Below, in pieces: positions 33,591 to 40,504 of a stretch of DNA of 64,000 nt. A program made the position numbers and the translations under genes. Every line of letters starts with the position of its first letter. The stretch's first letter is position 1. The DNA is taken from positions 6,095,513 through 6,159,512 of the forward strand of contig NZ_CP107970.1 in NCBI RefSeq assembly GCF_036090055.1, written 5' to 3'. Under the pieces are notes generated by a model that saw only the letters and a list, made by a program, of their open reading frames with translations, made no database searches and had not been told where the DNA came from. Source of the stretch: Nocardioides sp. NBC_00368 (GTDB taxonomy: Bacteria; Actinomycetota; Actinomycetes; Propionibacteriales; Nocardioidaceae).

Positions 33591-33601
33591 CTGACTCTCC
33601 T

Positions 33602-33624
33602 TAGGCTTCCGCTCCTGGAGCCTA
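33602..33624 (-). promoter_or_regulatory. Short inverted repeat upstream of LacI regulator 1
   Basis: TAGGCT (33602-33607) and AGCCTA (33619-33624) flank 11 bases directly before the ribosome-binding site. It could be an autoregulatory operator or a weak hairpin; the evidence is only the symmetry. Confidence 0.3.
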
Positions 33625-33686
33625 TGGCATCCGACGATGACGTACGCCGCGCTTCGTGTCTCCTCCAGATGTCCCGCGTCACCCGA

Positions 33687-33834
33687 CGACTCGGTGCATC
33701 TGTCCCGCGCCAGCCCGTCGAGTCGGCGCGTCTGTCCCGGAGTCTTGGGACAGATGAGCCGACTCGGCGCGGAATGGCGGGACATTCGCGCCGACTCGAC
33801 ACTTCGGCCCGGGACAGATGCGCCGAGTGGGCGG
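33687..33834. repeat. Palindromic GAGTCGGC...TCTGTCCC repeat cluster
   Basis: The strongest unit pairs GAGTCGGCGCGTCTGTCCC (33720-33738) with GGGACAGATGAGCCGACTC (33747-33765) at 17 of 19 positions. Partial copies with CATCTGTCCC or GGGACAGATGCGCCGAGT flank it. The cluster fills the gap between the two LacI genes. Confidence 0.8.
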
Positions 33835-34881
33835 TCAGGAGGGGCGGCCGAGGGTGGAGGCGCGGGCGACGAGCTCGGGGGTGAAGACGACCTGCTCGTG
33901 CTTGTGGGCGGGGTTGCCGACCTCGTCGAGGAGCAGCTCGGCGGCGCGGCGGCCGAGGTCCTGGCGGGGCTGGCGTACGGAGGTGAGGGGCACGGCCGCG
34001 GCAGCAGCGAACTCGATGTCGTCGTAGCCGACGATCGCCAGGTCGCCGGGTACGGTCCGGCCGCCGGAGATCGTCTGCTGGAGCAGCCCTAGCGCGAGCA
34101 GATCATTGGCGCAGAACGCGGCGGTGGGGCGGCGGCGGGCCGGCAGTCCGACGAGCCGCTCGCCGGCGGCGCGGCCGCAGGCGACGGTCGGAGCCTCGCA
34201 GGAGAGCGTGATCAGGTCCTCGGGCGGGAGACCGGCCTCGGCCCAGGCCTGCCGGGCGCCCTCGCCGCGGTCGCGGACCTGTCCGATCGACTCCGGCCCC
34301 CCGACGTACGCCACCCGCTTGTGGCCTGCGTCGATGAGGTGCTCCACGGCCAGCCGCCCGCCGAGGACGTCGTCGACGGCGACGGAGCAGAACGACGAGC
34401 CCGCTCGGGTGCGGTCGACGATGACGACCGGGGTGCCGCGCTCGCGCAGCTGGTCGATCTGCGGATCGTCCGGGTCGACCGGAGTGATCAGGATGCCCTG
34501 GACCCGCTGCTGCTGCAGGTGAGCCAGGTGGGCGCCCTCGCGGGCCGAGCGCCCGTCACTGTTGCACAGAAACAGGGAGAGGCCGGCCGCCTCGGCGGCC
34601 AGCTCGATGCCGCGGGCGACGTCGGTGAAGAACGGGTTGCCGGCGTCGAGCATGACGTAGGCGAGCGACTGGGTGCTGCCGGTGCGCAGCGAGCGCGCGG
34701 ACTCGTTGCGTACGAAGCCCAGCTCGGCCATCGCGCGCTCGACACGCTCGCGGGTCGTCCGGCTGACCCGGTCGGGGCGGTTGAGCACGTTGGACACCGT
34801 GCCTAGGGAGACGCCGGCGGTGGCCGCGACGTCCTTGACCGAGGCGCTGCGCGGTGTGCCCGCACCTGGGGTGATCGCCAC
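33835..34881 (-). CDS. rhaR: LacI family regulator 2, probable rhamnose regulator
   Basis: A 348-residue LacI/GalR protein. The HTH is ASVKDVAATAGVSLGTVSNVLNRPDRVS (about residues 13-40); the hinge contains NESARSLRTGSTQSLAYV. The ligand domain ends with GYDDIEFAAAAAVPLTSVRQP, typical of the family. It is divergent from rhaM. TGAAAC/TTTCA-type operators lie before rhaM, the isomerase gene and the importer operon, and a related site (TGAAACGTTCA) lies 14 bases before its own start. It is therefore the most likely rhamnose-responsive repressor. Confidence 0.88.
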   Translation of the reverse strand: MAITPGAGTPRSASVKDVAATAGVSLGTVSNVLNRPDRVSRTTRERVERAMAELGFVRNESARSLRTGSTQSLAYVMLDAGNPFFTDVARGIELAAEAAGLSLFLCNSDGRSAREGAHLAHLQQQRVQGILITPVDPDDPQIDQLRERGTPVVIVDRTRAGSSFCSVAVDDVLGGRLAVEHLIDAGHKRVAYVGGPESIGQVRDRGEGARQAWAEAGLPPEDLITLSCEAPTVACGRAAGERLVGLPARRRPTAAFCANDLLALGLLQQTISGGRTVPGDLAIVGYDDIEFAAAAAVPLTSVRQPRQDLGRRAAELLLDEVGNPAHKHEQVVFTPELVARASTLGRPS

Positions 34882-34894
34882 CTGGGCTCCTTCC

Positions 34895-35007
34895 TGAAAC
34901 GTTCAATCGCAGCATAGGCCGTGGGCGGCGCTGTGACGAGGAAGGACGCTACCGGGATTGACCGGTGTCGGACATGCTCATTAGCGTCCGTGCCTAAATC
35001 GTTTCAT
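34895..35007. promoter_or_regulatory. Divergent regulatory region rhaR-rhaM
   Basis: Minus side: TGAAACGTTCAA at 34895-34906, next to the rhaR start. Plus side: TTGACC at 34958-34963, 18 bases, TAGCGT at 34982-34987, then operator CTAAATCGTTTCAT at 34994-35007 before rhaM. The plus-side layout matches the other two rha promoters. Confidence 0.65.
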
Positions 35008-35018
35008 CGGAGGTTGTC

Positions 35019-35357
35019 ATGGAGCGCGTCTGCTTCCAGCTGCAGGTCAAGTCCGAGCGCATCGAGGAGTACAAGCGGCGCCACGCCGCCGTCTGGCCCG
35101 AGATGCTCCAGGCGCTGGCGGAGACCGGGTGGCACAACTACTCCCTGTTCCTCCGTCCCGACGGCCTGCTGATCGGCTATGTCGAGACGCCATCCATCGA
35201 GGCGGCTCAGGCAGGGATGGCCGCGACCGAGGTCAACGCCCGCTGGCAGGCCGAGATGGCGGAGTTCTTCGAGGACCTCGACGGCGTCGCCCCCGACGAG
35301 GGCTTCCTCCGCCTCGAGGAGGTCTTCCATCTCGAGGATCAGCTCGGTCGCGACTGA
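35019..35357 (+). CDS. rhaM: L-rhamnose mutarotase
   Basis: A 112-residue RhaM that interconverts alpha and beta anomers of L-rhamnose, feeding the isomerase. The N-terminal VCFQLQV strand, YKRRHAAVWPEM with His22 in the position of the E. coli active-site His, GWHNYSLFL, and the terminal RLEEVFHLE all match the family. The ferredoxin-like fold acts as a dimer. It is preceded by GGAGG and a rha promoter/operator and followed by a strong hairpin. Confidence 0.93.
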   Translation: MERVCFQLQVKSERIEEYKRRHAAVWPEMLQALAETGWHNYSLFLRPDGLLIGYVETPSIEAAQAGMAATEVNARWQAEMAEFFEDLDGVAPDEGFLRLEEVFHLEDQLGRD

Positions 35358-35362
35358 ATGCC

Positions 35363-35400
35363 TCGCCGAGTCGGCTCGTTCTGACGCGCCGACTCGGCGA
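35363..35400. repeat. GCCGAGTCGGC hairpin after rhaM
   Basis: TCGCCGAGTCGGC (35363-35375) pairs perfectly with GCCGACTCGGCGA (35388-35400), a 13-base stem directly after the rhaM stop. Two further partial copies of the core follow by 35440. It belongs to the same family as the clusters at 32.4 and 33.7 kb and may act as a terminator. Confidence 0.75.
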
Positions 35401-35471
35401 CGTTCGTGGTCGGGACGCGTCGACTCGGCGACGGTCGGCGAAACTGAAACGCGACGAAAGCCAGCCTCCTC

Positions 35472-35526
35472 TTGACGCGAGTGACGTGCGCCACTAACGT
35501 CGGATGCGCGCTTTGAAACCTTTCAA
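35472..35526 (+). promoter_or_regulatory. Promoter and LacI operator of the rhamnose catabolic operon
   Basis: TTGACG at 35472-35477, 17 bases, TAACGT at 35495-35500, then TTGAAACCTTTCAA at 35513-35526. Both the core promoter and the operator match those at 23.1 kb. Confidence 0.75.
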
Positions 35527-35549
35527 CTCGCAGATAGAGAGGCTCTCCG

Positions 35550-36719
35550 ATGACGACGTTCGACCAGATCTCGGGCGACCTGGCCGCCCTCGAGATCGAG
35601 GTCCCCTCGTGGGCCTACGGAAACTCGGGGACCCGGTTCAAGGTCTTCGGCACCCCGGGCACGCCGCGCACCCCCGAGGAGAAGATCGCCGACGCCGCGA
35701 CCGTCCACCGCTTCACCGGCCTGGCGCCGAGCGTCGCGCTGCACATCCCGTGGGACAAGGTCGACGACTACGCCGCCCTGCGCGCCCACGCAGAGGACCA
35801 GGGGATCGCGCTCGGCACGATCAACTCGAACACCTTCCAGGACGACGACTACAAGCTCGGTGCGCTCACCCACACCGACGCCAAGATCCGGCAGAAGGCG
35901 ATCGACCACCACTTCGAGTGCATCGAGGTGATGAACGCGACCGGCTCGCGCGACCTGAAGATCTGGCTCGCCGAGGGCTCCAACTACCCCGGTCAGGCCG
36001 ACATGCGCGGCCGCCAGGACCGGCTCGCCGAGTCCCTCGCCACGATCTACGAGCGCCTCGGCGAGGACCAGCGCCTCGTCCTCGAGTACAAGTTCTTCGA
36101 GCCGGCGTTCTACCACACCGACGTCCCCGACTGGGGCACCTCGTTCGCCCAGGTCAACACCCTCGGCGAGCGGGCCGTCGTCTGCCTCGACACCGGCCAC
36201 CACGCGCCCGGCACCAACATCGAGTTCATCGTGATGCAGCTGCTGCGGCTGGGGAAGCTCGGCTCGTTCGACTTCAACAGCCGCTTCTACGCCGACGACG
36301 ACCTGATCGTCGGTGCGGCGGATCCGTTCCAGCTCTTCCGGATCCTCGTCGAGGTGGTCCGCGGCGGCGGCTTCAAGCCGGTGAAGGACGGCGGCGTCGC
36401 CTTCATGCTCGACCAGTGCCACAACATCGAGAAGAAGATCCCGGGCCAGATCCGCTCCGTGCTCAACGTCCAGGAGATGACCGCACGGGCGCTCCTGCTC
36501 GACACCGATGCTCTCGCCCGGGCGCAGGAGGACGGCGACGTACTCCTGGCCAACGAGATCTTCATGGACGCCTTCTACACCGACGTACGCGCCGACCTCG
36601 GCGGGTGGCGTGAGGACCGTGGCCTGCCCGCGGACCCGATGCGCGCCTACCTCGCCAGCGGCTACCAGGAACAGATCGAGGCCGCCCGAGTCGGCGGCAC
36701 CCAGGCGGGCTGGAGCTGA
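35550..36719 (+). CDS. rhaI: L-rhamnose isomerase (Pseudomonas-type, RhaI)
   Basis: A 389-residue xylose-isomerase-like TIM barrel that converts L-rhamnose to L-rhamnulose. Metal-binding segments: LEYKFFEPAFYHTDVPDW, CLDTGHHAPGTNIE and SFDFNSRFYADDD. The pattern is that of the P. stutzeri rhamnose isomerase group, not of E. coli RhaA. It is first in the catabolic operon, directly behind the rha operator. A palindromic repeat follows within two bases of its stop. Confidence 0.92.
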   Translation: MTTFDQISGDLAALEIEVPSWAYGNSGTRFKVFGTPGTPRTPEEKIADAATVHRFTGLAPSVALHIPWDKVDDYAALRAHAEDQGIALGTINSNTFQDDDYKLGALTHTDAKIRQKAIDHHFECIEVMNATGSRDLKIWLAEGSNYPGQADMRGRQDRLAESLATIYERLGEDQRLVLEYKFFEPAFYHTDVPDWGTSFAQVNTLGERAVVCLDTGHHAPGTNIEFIVMQLLRLGKLGSFDFNSRFYADDDLIVGAADPFQLFRILVEVVRGGGFKPVKDGGVAFMLDQCHNIEKKIPGQIRSVLNVQEMTARALLLDTDALARAQEDGDVLLANEIFMDAFYTDVRADLGGWREDRGLPADPMRAYLASGYQEQIEAARVGGTQAGWS

Positions 36720-36720
36720 A

Positions 36721-36808
36721 TGTTCGTCAAGGTACGCAGCCCAGCCATCACTCCCCATGCGGAACTCCGCGTGGGAAGCGACTGCTCGGCTGCATACCTA
36801 GACGAACA
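36721..36808. repeat. Nested palindromic repeat element, copy 1
   Basis: Outer arms TGTTCGTCAAGGTACGCAGC (from 36721) and the complement ending at 36808 pair at about 19 of 21 positions. Inner arms CCCATGCGGA and TCCGCGTGGG pair at 9 of 10. Copy 2 at 38897 has the same outer and inner parts. It starts one base after the rhaI stop. Confidence 0.85.
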
Positions 36809-36853
36809 GCGCCCGGGCCCCACGCGACCCCACACCAAGAAACAAGGGAAGCA

Positions 36854-38884
36854 ATGACGACTGCAGAAGACCTGATCGCGCGCTCGAACCGTCTCGGCGC
36901 GGATCCGAAGAACACCAACTACGCCGGCGGCAACACCTCCGCCAAGGGCACCGCGACCGACCCGGTGACCGGCCAGGACGTCGAGCTGCTCTGGGTGAAG
37001 GGGTCCGGCGGTGACCTCGGCACGCTGAAGGAGAGCGGCCTGGCGGTGCTCCGGCTCGACCGGATGCGCGCGCTGGTCGACGTCTACCCGGGCGTCGAGC
37101 GCGAGGACGAGATGGTCGCCGCGTTCGACTACTGCCTGCACGGCAAGGGCGGCGCGGCGCCGTCGATCGACACCGCCATGCACGGCCTGGTCGACGCCGC
37201 CCACGTCGACCACCTCCACCCCGACTCCGGCATCGCGATCGCGACGGCCGCCGACGGCGAGGCGCTGACCACGACGATCTTCGGCGATCAGGTCGTCTGG
37301 GTGCCGTGGCGTCGACCCGGCTTCCAGCTCGGTCTCGACATCGCCGAGATCAAGGCGAAGAACCCGCAGGCGGTCGGCTGCATCCTCGGTGGCCACGGCA
37401 TCACCGCATGGGGCGACACGTCCGAGGAGGCCGAGAAGAACTCGCTGTGGATCATCGACACCGCGGCCGCCTACATCGAGGAGCACAGCAAGGCGGAGCC
37501 GTTCGGTTCCGCGCTGGAGGGCTACGCGGCCCTCCCGGAGCAGGAGCGGCGTACGAAGGCAGCGGCTCTCGCTCCCACGATCCGTGGCATCGCCTCGGCG
37601 GACCAGCCGATGGTCGGCCACTTCAACGACTCCGAGGTGGTCCTCGACTTCCTGGCCAGCGAGGCTCACCCGCGTCTGGCCGAACTCGGCACCTCGTGCC
37701 CCGACCACTTCCTGCGCACCAAGGTGAAGCCGCTGGTCCTCGACCTCCCGGCCAACGCGACCGTCGAGGAGAGCGTCGCCCGGCTGAAGGAGCTCGCGGT
37801 GACCTACCGCGAGGACTACCAGGCCTACTACGACAGGCACAAGGACGCGAACAGCCCCGCGATCCGCGGCAAGGACCCGCTCATCGTCCTGGTCCCCGGC
37901 GTCGGCATGTTCTCCTTCGGCAAGAACAAGCAGACCGCACGGGTGGCGGGGGAGTTCTATGTCAACGCGATCAACGTGATGCGCGGCGCCGAGGGGCTTT
38001 CCACGTACGCCCCGATCGACGAGTCGGAGAAGTTCCGGATCGAGTACTGGGCGCTGGAGGAGGCCAAGCTCCAGCGGATGCCCGCCCCCAAGCCCCTGGC
38101 GACCCGGGTCGCGCTCGTCACCGGCGCCGCCTCCGGGATCGGCAAGGCGACCGCGAAGCGGCTAGCCGCAGAGGGTGCCTGCGTCGTGATCGCCGACCTC
38201 GACCTCGCCAAGGCCGAGGCCGCCGCCGCCGAGATCGGGAACAGTGATGTGGCCGTCGGCCTCGCCGCCGACGTCTCCGACGAGGCCGCCGTACAGGCGA
38301 TGTTCGACGCCGCGGTCCTCGCCTTCGGCGGTGTCGACCTGGTCGTCAACAACGCCGGCCTGTCGCTGTCGAAGTCGCTGCTGGAGACCACCGAGCGCGA
38401 CTGGGACCTCCAGCACGACGTGATGGCCAAGGGCTCGTTCCTGGTCTCCAAGGCCGCCGCCAAGGTGCTCATCGAGCAGGAGATGGGTGGCGACATCGTC
38501 TACATCTCCTCGAAGAACTCGCTCTTCGCCGGCCCCAACAACGTCGCCTACGGTGCCGCGAAGGCCGACCAGGCCCACCAGGTCCGGCTGCTGGCGGCCG
38601 AGCTCGGCGAGCACGGCATCAAGGTCAACGGGATCAACCCCGACGGCGTCGTCCAGGGCTCCGGCATCTTCGCCGGCGGCTGGGGCGCCAAGCGCGCCGA
38701 GGTCTACGGCGTCAAGGAGGAGGAGCTCGGCAAGTTCTACGCCCAGCGCACCCTGCTCAAGCGCGAGGTGCTCCCGGAGAACATCGCCAACGCCGTCTTC
38801 GTGCTCTGCGGACCGGACCTGACCCACACGACCGGTCTGCACGTGCCCGTCGACGCCGGCGTCGCGGCGGCGTTCTTGCGATGA
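36854..38884 (+). CDS. rhaEW: Bifunctional rhamnulose-1-phosphate aldolase / short-chain dehydrogenase
   Basis: A 676-residue fusion. Residues 1-~400 are a class II aldolase that splits L-rhamnulose-1-phosphate into dihydroxyacetone phosphate and L-lactaldehyde (NTSAKG, HVDHLHPDS with zinc His residues, GGHGI). From about 418 an SDR domain starts (VALVTGAASGIG), with NNAG and YGAAK. In other Gram-positive rhamnose pathways this domain is proposed to oxidise lactaldehyde to lactate, which fits the linked lutABC. ATG with AAGGGAAG upstream. Palindromic repeats flank it on both sides. Confidence 0.92.
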   Translation: MTTAEDLIARSNRLGADPKNTNYAGGNTSAKGTATDPVTGQDVELLWVKGSGGDLGTLKESGLAVLRLDRMRALVDVYPGVEREDEMVAAFDYCLHGKGGAAPSIDTAMHGLVDAAHVDHLHPDSGIAIATAADGEALTTTIFGDQVVWVPWRRPGFQLGLDIAEIKAKNPQAVGCILGGHGITAWGDTSEEAEKNSLWIIDTAAAYIEEHSKAEPFGSALEGYAALPEQERRTKAAALAPTIRGIASADQPMVGHFNDSEVVLDFLASEAHPRLAELGTSCPDHFLRTKVKPLVLDLPANATVEESVARLKELAVTYREDYQAYYDRHKDANSPAIRGKDPLIVLVPGVGMFSFGKNKQTARVAGEFYVNAINVMRGAEGLSTYAPIDESEKFRIEYWALEEAKLQRMPAPKPLATRVALVTGAASGIGKATAKRLAAEGACVVIADLDLAKAEAAAAEIGNSDVAVGLAADVSDEAAVQAMFDAAVLAFGGVDLVVNNAGLSLSKSLLETTERDWDLQHDVMAKGSFLVSKAAAKVLIEQEMGGDIVYISSKNSLFAGPNNVAYGAAKADQAHQVRLLAAELGEHGIKVNGINPDGVVQGSGIFAGGWGAKRAEVYGVKEEELGKFYAQRTLLKREVLPENIANAVFVLCGPDLTHTTGLHVPVDAGVAAAFLR

Positions 38885-38896
38885 GTGGGTCACGCA

Positions 38897-38983
38897 TGTT
38901 CATCAAGGTATGCAGCCGACCCGATGCTTCCCAAGCGGAGCTCCGCGTGGGAAGCGCAGGTTGGTCTGCATACCTTGACGAAC
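38897..38983. repeat. Nested palindromic repeat element, copy 2
   Basis: The left arm begins TGTTCATCAAGGTATGCAGC at 38897; the right arm ends TACCTTGACGAAC at 38983. The inner hairpin is CCCAAGCGGA/TCCGCGTGGG. It is about 80% like copy 1 and again lies just after a stop codon in the rha operon. Confidence 0.85.
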
Positions 38984-39011
38984 CGACGCCGCCGACCCCG
39001 AGGAGCCACCC

Positions 39012-40481
39012 GTGACCGTACGCGTCGCCGCGGTCGACCTGGGCGCCACCTCCGGCCGCGTGATGTCCGGCCGGATCGGTGGCGACCGGGTCGAGCTCGA
39101 CGAGATGCACCGCTTCCCGAACGGAGCGGTACGCGTCCGCGGCTCGCTCTTCTGGGACGTGCTCGGCATCCACCGCGAGGTGCTCGCGGGCATCCGGGAG
39201 GTCGCCCGGACCGGGCCGTTGCACGGCATCGGGATCGACGCCTGGGCCATCGACCACGGGCTGCTCGACCACGACGGCCAGCTGCTCGGCCAGGTCTTCA
39301 GCCACCGCGACGCCCGCGTCGAGGGGATCGCCGAGAAGGTGGTCGCCCAGCTCGGCGCGAGCAGGCTCTACGCCACCACCGGCATCCAGCAGCTCCCGTT
39401 CAACACGATCTACCAGCTCGCCGCGGCACGAGGGACCGCCGTCCTCGACTCCGCCGAGACGATGCTGCTGCTGCCGGACCTGCTCGGTTACTGGCTGACC
39501 GGTGCCATCGGCGCGGAACGCACCAACGCCTCGACCACCCAGCTCTACGACGTCCGCCAGGGCGTCTGGGCGGTCGACCTGTGCCAGGAGCTCGGGCTTC
39601 CCGAAGGGATCCTCCCTCCCCTTCGGGACCCGGGCTCCCTCCTCGGCCCGCTGCTGCCCGACGTCGCCGAGGATCTGGGGGCATCCGCCGACGTGCCCGT
39701 GGTCGCGGTGGGCTCTCACGACACCGCCTCGGCGGTCGTCGCGGTCCCCGCGGAGACCCGGGACTTCGCCTACATCTCCTCGGGCACCTGGTCGCTGGTC
39801 GGCCTCGAGCTCGACGGTCCGGTGCTCACCGAGGAGGCCCGGCTCGCCGACTTCACCAACGAGGTCGGCGTCGACGGCACCATCCGGTTCCTCAAGAACG
39901 TGATGGGCCTGTGGGTCCTGTCCGAGTCGCTGCGGTCTTGGAGCGAGCGGCGCTACCAGGGCGCCGAGCTGGGCGCTCTGCTCGCCGCCGCGGCGGAGCT
40001 CGAGCCGCTGCGTACGGTGGTCGACATCAACGACTCGCGGCTGCTCTTCCCGAGCACCTCGGCCGACCCGATGCCGGAGCGGATCGCCGCGCTCGCCGCC
40101 GAGTCCGACGAGGCGATCCCGCACTCGCCGGCCGCCATGACCCGCTGCATCCTCGACAGCCTCGCTGTCGCCTACCGCCGCCACGTCCGCACCGCCGCCG
40201 CGCTCGCGGGCACCTCGCCCGAGGTCGTCCATGTCGTCGGCGGTGGCTCTCAGAACGAGCTGCTCTGCCAGCTCACCGCCGACGCCTGCGGCCTGCCGGT
40301 CCTCGCCGGTCCGGTCGAGGCAGCCGCACTCGGCAACGTCCTGGTCCAAGGCAGGTCCCTCGGGGCCGACCTGCCCGGCCTGCCCGGGATGCGGGATCTC
40401 GTCCGCCGCTCCTACGACGTACGCCGCTTCGAGCCGCGCGACGGCCTCGACTGGGCCGCCGCCGAGGCCCGTATCCCCTGA
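39012..40481 (+). CDS. rhaB: Rhamnulokinase
   Basis: A 489-residue FGGY-family kinase that phosphorylates L-rhamnulose at C1. AAVDLGATSGRVM (residues 5-17) is the phosphate-1 loop; GIDAWAIDHGLLD, SHRDAR and SSGTWSLVGLEL are RhaB-type motifs; the adenosine loop VHVVGGGSQNELLCQLTAD lies near 410-428. GTG start with GGAG upstream. It sits between the aldolase fusion and the rhamnosidase in the catabolic operon. Confidence 0.93.
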   Translation: MTVRVAAVDLGATSGRVMSGRIGGDRVELDEMHRFPNGAVRVRGSLFWDVLGIHREVLAGIREVARTGPLHGIGIDAWAIDHGLLDHDGQLLGQVFSHRDARVEGIAEKVVAQLGASRLYATTGIQQLPFNTIYQLAAARGTAVLDSAETMLLLPDLLGYWLTGAIGAERTNASTTQLYDVRQGVWAVDLCQELGLPEGILPPLRDPGSLLGPLLPDVAEDLGASADVPVVAVGSHDTASAVVAVPAETRDFAYISSGTWSLVGLELDGPVLTEEARLADFTNEVGVDGTIRFLKNVMGLWVLSESLRSWSERRYQGAELGALLAAAAELEPLRTVVDINDSRLLFPSTSADPMPERIAALAAESDEAIPHSPAAMTRCILDSLAVAYRRHVRTAAALAGTSPEVVHVVGGGSQNELLCQLTADACGLPVLAGPVEAAALGNVLVQGRSLGADLPGLPGMRDLVRRSYDVRRFEPRDGLDWAAAEARIP

Positions 40482-40504
40482 CCCAGCCCACCCCGAAGGC
40501 CCCC

